A stretch of DNA of 49,670 nt from a virus, in the IMG/VR virus record IMGVR_UViG_3300022542_000604, positions 1 through 49,670 of that record. One strand, given 5' to 3'. The translations under genes were made by a program, and so were the position numbers. Shown here one piece after another: positions 29,063 to 37,060 of this stretch; the stretch's first letter is position 1; each line of letters opens with the position of its first letter. The notes beneath the pieces are model-generated. The model was not told the DNA's origin and did no database searches. It saw only the letters and a program-made list of their open reading frames with translations.

Positions 29063-29896
29063 ATGATCAATCCAATAATAAACGGAAATGGCTTCAATCG
29101 AGTCGTAAAAGGAAAGTACGGGTATTTTCTTTATAACAAGAATGATGTTTTTGTAGGTAAAGCCATTGAGATGTATGGAGAATATTGCGAAGGCGAAGTT
29201 AATTTGTTTCGGGAGTTATGCGAACCCGGATTTCATGCTATGGACTTAGGCGCAAATATGGGAGCTTTGACATTACCTCTATTACGGATAGTTGGAAAGC
29301 ATGGCTTTGTGTATGCCTTTGAACCACAACAAGCCATTTTTCAAGTTTTGTGTGCGAATATGGCTCTAAACAGCATGGAGAATGTTCAATGTTTTCCCTT
29401 TGCTGTTTCCGATGTGGATAGCTATGGACAACTCCCATATTATAATTACAATATGACTGCTAATTACGGAGCCCCACAGATTGATGAGACGATGGACAAT
29501 GCCTATCAAGTTAAGCTGGTGTCTCTTGACGATCAGTTTTACAATATAAAACGTCTTGATTTCATAAAGATGGATATTGAAGGTATGGAGGCAAAGGCCC
29601 TACACGGAGCTACTACGCTGATTGATAAATTCCGGCCTATTATGTACGTGGAAAACGATAAAAAGGGGAAAACAAAGGAGCTTATCGAGTTGCTTCAGTC
29701 TTTTGGATATTTGTTGTATTGGCATATGCCAAAACTTTATAATCCGCAAAATTATGCAGGTGAATCTGAGAATATCTATAGGAATACAGTAACATTTAAC
29801 ATGATATGTATTCCACAAGAAGCGGGGATAAACATAGATGGCCCGCCTGTGATAACAGACAGTGATTATCATCCGCTGTTTAGCAATATAAGTTGA
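29063..29896 (+). CDS. FkbM-family methyltransferase (277 aa)
   Basis: The start at 29063 is chosen over 29024, which overlaps the previous gene. AdoMet-binding motif MDLGANMGALTLPLL at ~60-74, acidic loop FEPQQ at ~97, and the FkbM signature FIKMDIEGMEAKALHGA at ~170-186. FkbM proteins methylate sugar hydroxyls. It follows the GT9-TylF gene by 1 bp and the cassette likely acts on one glycan. Confidence 0.75.
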   Translation: MINPIINGNGFNRVVKGKYGYFLYNKNDVFVGKAIEMYGEYCEGEVNLFRELCEPGFHAMDLGANMGALTLPLLRIVGKHGFVYAFEPQQAIFQVLCANMALNSMENVQCFPFAVSDVDSYGQLPYYNYNMTANYGAPQIDETMDNAYQVKLVSLDDQFYNIKRLDFIKMDIEGMEAKALHGATTLIDKFRPIMYVENDKKGKTKELIELLQSFGYLLYWHMPKLYNPQNYAGESENIYRNTVTFNMICIPQEAGINIDGPPVITDSDYHPLFSNIS

Positions 29897-29907
29897 GGTC
29901 TTACCTA

Positions 29908-30642
29908 ATGGGTAATATAAAAAAAGTATTAGCGATGAAGGATATTGCCTCTCGGCAGATATCCTCGACAACAGTATGGGCTGATTTGTGCGAAAATATT
30001 CATCTGCATATTCGAAATATCAGGTTTGACTTTTCGGAACTTGAATGGGCACATTTCCGGGCAGCCATCAATTCTTTGGGTATAATTGTTGAAAAAATAG
30101 CTGTAGAAAAGAAGTATAAAGAGGGTGATCCTAATTATTTGATTCAAGCGAGGTATGATGTACCTATCAACGCAAATACAACTTATTACCCGGATAGAGT
30201 TTTAATAGAACTTAATAGGGATAATACTGTTCATTTTCACTACAGGGATCTTCGTTTGCATTTTGCCCTTGAAGAATTTGATAAAATTGCTGATTTATTC
30301 ATTGAGGCTAAAGATAAATTTAGTAAATTAAAAGAGTTTCCATACAAAGAGGCTGTGCAAGCATGGATAGACATAGGCTTAATTCAGCCTTACGATGCAG
30401 GACACAGGGCACTGTCTACAGATCAAGAACATAAGGATGGTATTGAGTATGTAAAGGGACTTATTCAAGAAGGTAAGCATATCAGACCAATACTTGTCAA
30501 TACCGAAGGTCAAAGGCTTGATGGATTTAAACGGTATATGGCTGCAAAAGAATTAGGGCATAAGGAAATTGAGTGTATTATAGATCCATTTGGAGTAATG
30601 GGTGGTCAGCATAATCAAAATTTATTAGCAGATAAGGAGTAA
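29908..30642 (+). CDS. ParB-like-domain protein (244 aa)
   Basis: GAGG precedes the ATG at 29908. The C-terminal part (~175-225) has the ParB/sulfiredoxin-like fold pattern: helix, then HIRPILVNTEGQRLDGFKRY and AAKELGHKEIECI. Here DGFKRY replaces the GxRR box of CTP-binding ParB proteins, and there is no HTH for parS, so it is not a segregation ParB. The N-terminal ~150 residues (HLHIRNIRFDFSELEW) are unlike ParB. It sits in the sugar cassette; function unknown. Confidence 0.6.
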   Translation: MGNIKKVLAMKDIASRQISSTTVWADLCENIHLHIRNIRFDFSELEWAHFRAAINSLGIIVEKIAVEKKYKEGDPNYLIQARYDVPINANTTYYPDRVLIELNRDNTVHFHYRDLRLHFALEEFDKIADLFIEAKDKFSKLKEFPYKEAVQAWIDIGLIQPYDAGHRALSTDQEHKDGIEYVKGLIQEGKHIRPILVNTEGQRLDGFKRYMAAKELGHKEIECIIDPFGVMGGQHNQNLLADKE

Positions 30643-30646
30643 TAAA

Positions 30647-31045
30647 ATGTTTAAGAAAATAATCTTAGGTTTATGTGTGTTTTGTTTTATTGCTATTCCA
30701 GCTTGGGCAGCAAACAATATTGAAGTATCAGGGCATACAATAGAGATATCATCAATTGATTCTGCATGGGTATCTTCTACTGATACTAAACTTTCAGCAA
30801 ATCAACGGCTTTATGGATTATATATTCATTCTATTTATTTTAAGCCTGCTGCAACTGATGATGAATGTACTGTTTATATAGGTAGTTCGACAGCTGGGAT
30901 TTTGTCATTTTCGTTTTTATGTGCCGATAAATATGATGAGCGTATTAAGTATTTTCCGCCAAATGTTAGGAACCATATTTATATAGCCGATACAGACCCT
31001 ACAGCTGGTAGTATAATTGTAATAGACCTTTGGAAATATGAATAA
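30647..31045 (+). CDS. Secreted-type protein with signal peptide (132 aa)
   Basis: AGGAG lies before the ATG. The N-terminus is a classic Sec signal: MFKKII, then a hydrophobic core (LGLCVFCFIAIPA) and AWA-A cleavage motif near residue 22. The mature ~110 residues are beta-rich. Small phage proteins with this layout occur in tail modules; export to periplasm or surface, or incorporation into virions, is possible. Confidence 0.6.
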   Translation: MFKKIILGLCVFCFIAIPAWAANNIEVSGHTIEISSIDSAWVSSTDTKLSANQRLYGLYIHSIYFKPAATDDECTVYIGSSTAGILSFSFLCADKYDERIKYFPPNVRNHIYIADTDPTAGSIIVIDLWKYE

Positions 31046-31115
31046 TGAAAATTATGCTTGGATAGAGATGGCAAAATAATTATAAGCAGAAAACTATTAA
31101 TGGAGGTTTATAAAA

Positions 31116-31520
31116 ATGAAAATAGATAAAAGTAAGGCAGGTCAAATTTATGGAACCCCTGGGGTGATGTGGAAAGTAGATGGTGTACGATACAATGCTC
31201 GTTGGGAAGAAATGGAGTTTGTTTCTGTGGGCGAAAATGAAGGTGATTCTGATATTTATCGGCTGAAAAAAAAGGTAGACCAATTACCTATTATTGTGCC
31301 AGAGAAAGTTGAAGAGGTTGTGGAGAGTGAAATAAATAATGTTGACCAGACTGAAACAGGTAAGGAATATGGCCAAGGTGTTTTGGAAGCAATGGAATGC
31401 GATTGGAGTATGAAAAAATCTGATATTAAAAAATCCCTTATCACACTAGGAGTAGCTTTTGAGGAACACAGCCGTAAGAGCGTATTATACGCCCTACTGA
31501 AGAATGCTTTAGACAGGTAA
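31116..31520 (+). CDS. Hypothetical protein (134 aa)
   Basis: GGAGG lies before the ATG. N-terminal residues (~1-65) are mixed with Trp; a Glu/Val-rich linker (PEKVEEVVESEINN) leads to a helical C-domain (SDIKKSLITLGV ... KSVLYALLKNAL). The C-terminus resembles small helical adaptor domains of head-tail proteins. Function unknown. Confidence 0.5.
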   Translation: MKIDKSKAGQIYGTPGVMWKVDGVRYNARWEEMEFVSVGENEGDSDIYRLKKKVDQLPIIVPEKVEEVVESEINNVDQTETGKEYGQGVLEAMECDWSMKKSDIKKSLITLGVAFEEHSRKSVLYALLKNALDR

Positions 31521-31525
31521 AAGAA

Positions 31526-33067
31526 ATGACGTGGAAGCGTGATAACCAACAATCTCATGAATACTTAAAAATCAAGTATGAACTTGTGCCTTATACTAGG
31601 GGTAAGGTTCTTGATCTGGGGTGTGGTCCGTTCAGGCCATTCCCTCATTTTATTGGTATAGATAATCTTGAGGAATTTACTAAAGGTGCAAAGTGGAGAC
31701 CCGATATTACAGGAGATTGTCGTGATTTATCCATATTTGCAAGCAAATCAATAGATGCTGTGTTTTCAAGCCACTTGCTTGAACATTTAGACAACCCAGA
31801 GAAGGTGCTCAGGGAATGGTGGAGGGTTATAAAAATAGGAGGCTATCTTGCCCTTTATCTTCCGCATAAGCAATTCTATCCTAATATTGGTGAGCCTGGC
31901 GGTAACGATCAGCATAAACATGATTTTATGCCTGATGATATTATCAATTATATGTCTAATATCAGTAACAAATGGGACTTAGTGGAGAATGAGGATAGAA
32001 ACCAAGACGATGAATATTCATTCTTTCAGGTGTATCGGAAGAAATCAAAGGGCCCTACTGAATTTAGCCATAAAACCCCAAAGCCCGAAAAGATCTGTGC
32101 TGTTGTCCGTTATGGTGGAGTTGGGGATATGCTTCAATCTTCAAGTATTTTCCCTTTATTAAAAGAGCAGGGCTACCATCTAACCCTTTATACAAGCGTT
32201 AATGGTCATCATATTATTAAGGAAGATCCATATGTTGATAAGTTTATTATCCAGGATACAGACCAGGTCCCAAACCATGAATTAGGGGCATTTTTTGATG
32301 TTATCCGCAAGAAATATAATAAATTTATCAATCTATGTGAATCCGTAGAAGGAACCTTCTTGGCTATGCAAGATAGGATTGCCTATCAATGGCCTCAAAG
32401 TGTACGGCATGAAATGTTAAATAAGAATTATATTGAGTTTACTCATGATTTAGCACAAGTGCCATTTAAGCCACATATTGAATTTTATCCTACTGTTAAT
32501 GAAATAAAGTGGGCGCAAAAACAAAGAAAAAAGTTAAATGGTAGGATTATTCTCTGGGCAATGACTGGAAGTTCAGTACATAAAGTATGGCCATATGTAG
32601 ATAAAATCATAGCAAGAATTATACTTACTTATCCTGATTGTAAAGTTGTTCTTGTAGGTGATGAAATATCAAAACTGGCTGAAACAGGTTGGGAAAATGA
32701 AACTCGTGTTATAAAAACCTGTGGTAGATGGTCTATTAGGCAGACACTTACTTTTGCTATGTATGTTGACCTTGCAATAGGCCCTGAAACTGGAATTTTA
32801 AATTCAGTGAGCATGTATGAAATACCAAAGATAATTTGTTTGTCTCATTCATCTAAAGAGAATCTTACGCGAGATTGGGTAAATGTAATTACATTGATCC
32901 CTAAAAATTGTCCATGCTTTCCATGTCATCAAATTCAGAAAGGTTTTGATCCTTGTGTCAGGGATGAGGAAACTGGTGTAGCTTTATGTCAAGCTAAGAT
33001 ATCCGCAGAGCAAATGTGGGATGCGATTAATCTATGGTTAAAAGAAGATAAACAGGAGGCTGCTTAA
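31526..33067 (+). CDS. Class I methyltransferase fused to GT9-like glycosyltransferase (513 aa)
   Basis: Residues ~1-175 form a type-11-like AdoMet methyltransferase: KVLDLGCGPFRPFPHF at 27-42, IDAVFSSHLLEHLDNPEKVL at ~80-99, then GGYLALYLPHK. Residues ~190-505 match GT9: AVVRYGGVGDMLQSSSIFP, WAMTGSSVHKVWP, VDLAIGPETGILNSVS, and a four-Cys patch (CPCFPCHQ...CV...C). It has the reverse domain order of the protein at 27391, yet the two GT9 parts share ETG and Cys-patch features, so they are likely paralogues that gained methyltransferases independently. The AAGCAG gap to the gp4-like gene is one base. Confidence 0.7.
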   Translation: MTWKRDNQQSHEYLKIKYELVPYTRGKVLDLGCGPFRPFPHFIGIDNLEEFTKGAKWRPDITGDCRDLSIFASKSIDAVFSSHLLEHLDNPEKVLREWWRVIKIGGYLALYLPHKQFYPNIGEPGGNDQHKHDFMPDDIINYMSNISNKWDLVENEDRNQDDEYSFFQVYRKKSKGPTEFSHKTPKPEKICAVVRYGGVGDMLQSSSIFPLLKEQGYHLTLYTSVNGHHIIKEDPYVDKFIIQDTDQVPNHELGAFFDVIRKKYNKFINLCESVEGTFLAMQDRIAYQWPQSVRHEMLNKNYIEFTHDLAQVPFKPHIEFYPTVNEIKWAQKQRKKLNGRIILWAMTGSSVHKVWPYVDKIIARIILTYPDCKVVLVGDEISKLAETGWENETRVIKTCGRWSIRQTLTFAMYVDLAIGPETGILNSVSMYEIPKIICLSHSSKENLTRDWVNVITLIPKNCPCFPCHQIQKGFDPCVRDEETGVALCQAKISAEQMWDAINLWLKEDKQEAA

Positions 33068-33979
33068 ATGGCAAGTTCTGGAAGTACAGATTTTTCTGTA
33101 AACTGTCTTGAACTTATTAAGGCAGCAATGAGGCAGATTGGAGTAATAGCTGTAGGTCAAACCCCTACAAACTCTGAAATAATAGATGCTCGTGAAGCCC
33201 TTAATATGCTTATCAAGCAATGGATGGGCCTAACCCACACCCTGAAGATGTGGCTCAGGAAAGAACTGACAATTACGCTGGTTGATGCAACCGCCGAATA
33301 TACCTTGAAAATCAGGCGGTTGGCATTTACAAGCGGTGGGGCTACAGCAATATCTGTGGGTGATACTATCACTGGAGCCACTGGAGGGGCAATGGCAAAG
33401 GTGTGTTGTGTTACCTTGTCTTCCGGCACATGGGCGGGAAGTGATGCTGTAGGTGAGTTCTTGATTTACAACCAGGTTGGTGATTTTGAAGCTGAAGAGT
33501 TAAACACCAATCTTGCCACTATATCGGCAAACAGTGAACAGTATGGGCCCTTTACGGAAATAGTTGAGGGGGTGTTAAGAAACTCAGACGATCAAGATAC
33601 TCCCATGCGACCTATGACTGAGGCCGAATATATGGCTATTGGTGGGAAACAATCAGAGGGCACACCACAAAAATACTTTATGATAAAGGGTATTGATAAG
33701 GTCGTAGTGAAATTTGATATGACTCCAAGCGATACTACAGATACAGTGGTTTTAGTTGTAAGGCGGCCAATAGAGGATTTTGATGCAAATACAGACGATA
33801 TTGATATGCCCAGAGAATGGTATAGGGCATTAAAATATAATCTTGCTATTGAGATTGCCCCTGAATTTGAAGCGAATGTTAGCCAAGTTCTTATGGCGCT
33901 TGCTGGTGATTCGATGGATAAGGCGCTTAGTTTTGAACCTGAAGATACGGTTATGTATTTTCAGCCGGGTAAGGATTAG
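33068..33979 (+). CDS. P22 gp4-like head-tail adaptor with inserted beta domain
   Basis: Residues ~5-80 and 215-300 match phage P22 gp4-type adaptor proteins: CLELIKAAMRQIGVIAVGQ, ALNMLIKQWMGL, then a C-terminal helix (PREWYRALKYNLAIEIAPEF). Residues ~88-152 are an inserted Gly/Thr-rich beta module (ISVGDTITGATGGAMAK ... LSSGTWAGSDAVGEFL) that gp4 homologues lack and that recurs in the tail protein at 37061. Gp4 binds the portal after packaging and starts the tail. Length (303 aa) is above P22 gp4 (166 aa), as expected from the insert. Confidence 0.7.
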   Translation: MASSGSTDFSVNCLELIKAAMRQIGVIAVGQTPTNSEIIDAREALNMLIKQWMGLTHTLKMWLRKELTITLVDATAEYTLKIRRLAFTSGGATAISVGDTITGATGGAMAKVCCVTLSSGTWAGSDAVGEFLIYNQVGDFEAEELNTNLATISANSEQYGPFTEIVEGVLRNSDDQDTPMRPMTEAEYMAIGGKQSEGTPQKYFMIKGIDKVVVKFDMTPSDTTDTVVLVVRRPIEDFDANTDDIDMPREWYRALKYNLAIEIAPEFEANVSQVLMALAGDSMDKALSFEPEDTVMYFQPGKD

Positions 33980-33982
33980 TAA

Positions 33983-34159
33983 ATGAAACTATGCTGTCCT
34001 GAATGTTTCCCGATTTGCGATTTTTGTGTCCATTACCGGTTTAATCCAGGGTTTAAAGGACGGTATGAAGATAATGGTTGCTGTATGTTGCATTATTTAC
34101 CAGAAGATCCAGATGGAGAATGTGAATATTTTGAATGTGGTATGGATAAGGATAATTAA
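33983..34159 (+). CDS. Cys-rich protein (58 aa)
   Basis: The ATG at 33983 follows the gp4-like stop by 3 bp. Ten Cys residues include CCPEC, ICDFC, GCC and ECEYFEC. Several zinc or disulfide sites are possible. It abuts the next start with no gap. Function unknown. Confidence 0.55.
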   Translation: MKLCCPECFPICDFCVHYRFNPGFKGRYEDNGCCMLHYLPEDPDGECEYFECGMDKDN

Positions 34160-34348
34160 GTGAAAACATTAATTGTATATATATTATCTCCCGCTTTTTA
34201 TTTTATTGGTCATGTTTGTTGTGTGATATGTCATCGTTTTGATTCTTATATTTTAGCTTGTGGATATCAAAAGTTCATGTGTTGGTCTTCTGATTTAGAG
34301 GAATGGTGTGAAAAAGAGATCGTATGGAAACGAGTTAAGACTGATTAA
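34160..34348 (+). CDS. Membrane-tethered small phage protein (62 aa)
   Basis: A GTG start lies directly after the previous TAA. The first ~25 residues are hydrophobic (LIVYILSPAFYFIGHVCCVI), likely a membrane segment; the rest contains FMCWSSDLEEW, a pattern I recall in small phage proteins of the neck/tail block. Function unknown. Confidence 0.55.
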   Translation: MKTLIVYILSPAFYFIGHVCCVICHRFDSYILACGYQKFMCWSSDLEEWCEKEIVWKRVKTD

Positions 34349-34360
34349 ATGGAAACACCG

Positions 34361-34799
34361 CTTGATATTGCGGAATAAAAGAAAGGAAAAGTGATATGGA
34401 AGAGAGAGAACAATTTATCAAATGGCTAAAAGAAATTTGTCGATGGGATAGGAATGATTGGTTTATTAAATATATTGGAGAAGAAAGTAGCCCAGGCGGT
34501 AAATGGAATGCTACAGTTGCGTTTTTCACCCATAACTATAAATACACTATTAGGGTTAAAATAAGGCCAGATCGTACTTATCTGGGTTGTGGTGTTGAGT
34601 CTCGCATACCAAGAGCTGGTGAAACTTGGACCCGAGGAAATGACTTATCGGATGGAATATTTACTCGTAAAACATGGGAAAATATTAAAAATGATATAAT
34701 TGCATATGAGTTGGTTAAAGTAGCGAAACCTGTTCAAAAAGCAATTGTAACAGAATCACCTAAAACTTTAGTTAAATAATTTTAAACCGCAATATCAAG
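34361..34799. repeat. 13-bp inverted repeat flanking one gene
   Basis: CTTGATATTGCGG (34361-34373) and CCGCAATATCAAG (34787-34799) are perfect inverted copies on either side of the gene 34396-34779. They look like ends of a mobile cassette, or two copies of a binding site. No target-site duplication was obvious. Confidence 0.55.
34396..34779 (+). CDS. Hypothetical protein within inverted repeats (127 aa)
   Basis: AAAGGAAAAG precedes the ATG. The N-terminus is charged and helical; the middle is beta with SPGGKWNATVAFFTHNYKYT and TWENIKNDIIAYELV. No recognised family. It is bracketed by the 13-bp inverted repeat and may be a morphogenesis-block insertion. Confidence 0.5.
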   Translation: MEEREQFIKWLKEICRWDRNDWFIKYIGEESSPGGKWNATVAFFTHNYKYTIRVKIRPDRTYLGCGVESRIPRAGETWTRGNDLSDGIFTRKTWENIKNDIIAYELVKVAKPVQKAIVTESPKTLVK

Positions 34800-34808
34800 T
34801 ATAAATAA

Positions 34809-35030
34809 ATGCAAATATCTAAAATACAGAAATATTTATTTATTCCTTTATTTACTTTCTTTTGGTCTAAAAGATTATGGTATGATCATATGTATTGCCC
34901 TGGTAATTGGCGTAAGGTAAAAGTAATTAAAGTTAAAGGATGGAGAACTGCCCTTGTTGATCAAATGTGTGAACGAATGACAATTACTTTTCTTTTTAAA
35001 TGGGAAGCAGAATGGAAATACCTATCATAG
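34809..35030 (+). CDS. Hypothetical protein (73 aa)
   Basis: The ATG at 34809 has no clear ribosome binding site. Hydrophobic and aromatic N-terminus (KYLFIPLFTFFWSKRLWY), basic middle. The end overlaps the gp10-like gene by 19 bp. Function unknown, moderate doubt that it is real. Confidence 0.4.
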   Translation: MQISKIQKYLFIPLFTFFWSKRLWYDHMYCPGNWRKVKVIKVKGWRTALVDQMCERMTITFLFKWEAEWKYLS

Positions 35031-36823
35031 GAAAACCGGAATTAGGGCCATACCCTATTAATATGTTCTACAGCCAGGCCGCTCATAAAGAGTTGAACTT
35101 GCCGGGGCTTATGGGAACGCCAGGATTGAAGGATTATCTTGATCCATCTCATGCCTTTGAGGTTAGAGGGCTTAAAGTGATGGGTAGTAATCTATACACT
35201 GTCATTGGAGATAGGGTCTATGCGATTAATAATACGCCTACAGCAACTTTATTATCTGGAACTTTAACTGGCACTACAGGGCCTGTCTGCATGGAACAGG
35301 ATGGAACCTACTTGATGATAGTTGAGCCTGAGGTTGAAGGCTATTTATACACTGTAGCTAGTGGAATTATTACCGCCATTGCTGATCCTCAATTTCCAAC
35401 CCCTTCATTTCTGACTTGGCAGGACGGGTATATGATTCCAACTGAAACAGATACCGGAAGATTCTGGATCCCAACGGTTTATCTACCTACTGATTGGAAT
35501 GGAACATATTATGCCACGGCAGAGGCAACACCGGATAATGTGTTATCAATTTTGTCAGCCAATAAAGAATTGCTTATATTCGGATCTGAATCTATTCAGT
35601 TTTACTATAATTCAGGTAATGCTGCTTTTCCGATTGAGGTTATTCAGGGTACTACTATCCAAGAGGGTATAAGTGCGGCTCATAGTGTGGCTAAGGGTGA
35701 CAATACTGTTTTTTATCTAGGCATGCATGGTAAAGTAATGCGTATCACGGGCCATGCAGCTAACCCTATTTCAAGCGATATAATTGCAGAAGAAATCAAT
35801 AACTTATCTACCTTTTCTGATGCCATAGGTTTCTACTATGCTCAAAAGGGTCATGGATTTTATGTGCTTACATTTCCTATAGGCGATAAAACTTATGTTT
35901 TTGATGTTAGCACAGGTTTTCCCCACAAAAGGCGAAGCTATCCGGTTCACCCGGATGGTACAGAAGGGCGCTGGCGAGCGTCTTGTCATGCGCTTTTTAA
36001 TGGAAAGCATATTGTAGGTGATTGGCAAAACGGGAAATTATATGAACTGGATTTTGATACTTACACGGATAATAGTCAAACTATCAGGCGGTATTTTGAT
36101 TTTCCGGCTATCGGAAACGGTAAAGACAGGATACGCCATAATAAGTTGAAGTTGGATTATAAGACAGGAGTTGGTTTGTCATATAATCCTGGCCCAAATT
36201 TATTAAAAGATCCAAGTTTTGAAATATCTGAATTGCCGGATTGGACTATTGGTAATTCAGCCGACGTTGATAGACATACTGACCCTAACTCTGGAACATA
36301 TTGTCTTGAGATTAATGAAAATGGTGTGGCAGATCCTTATGTTTATCAATCAGTAGATGTTGATGAAGGAGAACAATATGAAGCAAGCGTTTATGTTAAG
36401 CAAGGGACTGCAGTAGTATGGAAAATGCATATTTGGGATGAACAGAATAGTCAATACTTAGCAACTGAATTAGGGAACGCTACAGGTTCATATGTGCAAC
36501 AAAGCGCTCCTTTATCTATTCCAGTTAATTGTACTAGTATTAGGGTTATTTTACAGCATGAGGCAGCCTTATCTGCTGGAACAACTGTATTGTTTGATGA
36601 TGTTGTTTTTAGGAAGACATCGGTTCCACCTCAAGCAATGCTTCAATGGTCTGATGATGGCGGAAAGACTTGGAGTAATGAACTATGGACTGATTTAGGT
36701 AAAATAGGGGAATATGATAAAGAGGTTAATTTCAGGCGGTTAGGCGCTCCAAAAAGGCGAATATATAGAAATACTATATCTAACCCCGTGGAAGTAGTCA
36801 TCACGGGAGCGAAACTTACTTAA
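35012..36823 (+). CDS. P22 gp10-like DNA stabilisation protein with inserted carbohydrate-binding-like domain
   Basis: The start at 35012 is chosen with GGAAG 5 bp upstream. The first ~390 residues match P22 gp10-type hub/needle-associated proteins: LGTPG-like start (NLPGLMGTPGLKDYL), repeated beta (YTVIGDRVYAINN ...), and IPTVYLPTDWNGTYYATAEA, then FYLGMHGKVMRI. Residues ~393-536 are an inserted CBM4/9-like jelly roll: NLLKDPSFEISELPDW, SGTYCLEI, YVYQSVDVDEGEQY, and FDDVVFRK. The remainder (QWSDDGGKTWSNELWTDLG ... VEVVITGAKL) is the conserved gp10 end. Gp10 seals packaged DNA. The insert may bind host glycan or stabilise the tail. Confidence 0.7.
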   Translation: MEIPIIGKPELGPYPINMFYSQAAHKELNLPGLMGTPGLKDYLDPSHAFEVRGLKVMGSNLYTVIGDRVYAINNTPTATLLSGTLTGTTGPVCMEQDGTYLMIVEPEVEGYLYTVASGIITAIADPQFPTPSFLTWQDGYMIPTETDTGRFWIPTVYLPTDWNGTYYATAEATPDNVLSILSANKELLIFGSESIQFYYNSGNAAFPIEVIQGTTIQEGISAAHSVAKGDNTVFYLGMHGKVMRITGHAANPISSDIIAEEINNLSTFSDAIGFYYAQKGHGFYVLTFPIGDKTYVFDVSTGFPHKRRSYPVHPDGTEGRWRASCHALFNGKHIVGDWQNGKLYELDFDTYTDNSQTIRRYFDFPAIGNGKDRIRHNKLKLDYKTGVGLSYNPGPNLLKDPSFEISELPDWTIGNSADVDRHTDPNSGTYCLEINENGVADPYVYQSVDVDEGEQYEASVYVKQGTAVVWKMHIWDEQNSQYLATELGNATGSYVQQSAPLSIPVNCTSIRVILQHEAALSAGTTVLFDDVVFRKTSVPPQAMLQWSDDGGKTWSNELWTDLGKIGEYDKEVNFRRLGAPKRRIYRNTISNPVEVVITGAKLT

Positions 36824-36826
36824 ACT

Positions 36827-37060
36827 ATGTTGATAGCAAGGTGTAAATATTGCGGATCTATCTGGGTTTGTTGGAATTGGATTCATTCTTTTGGGGGAGA
36901 TAGGGATGCTTATGAGAAAGCAAATCCTCATATAGATCCTAAAGAGTTAAAGGATTGGGGCCATGAATGTTGGCGTTGTGATGGTTGCCAAGAAACACAT
37001 AAGAAAGTAAAAAATGGTGTCCCTTATTGGTTATTGAATTTACTTTGGAGGTGGATTTAA
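36827..37060 (+). CDS. Zinc-ribbon small protein (77 aa)
   Basis: The ATG at 36827 follows 3 bp after the gp10-like stop. CKYC (6-9) and CWRCDGC (~48-54) give a Cys cluster, flanked by Trp and His residues. The start of the next gene is one base after its stop. Function unknown. Confidence 0.55.
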   Translation: MLIARCKYCGSIWVCWNWIHSFGGDRDAYEKANPHIDPKELKDWGHECWRCDGCQETHKKVKNGVPYWLLNLLWRWI

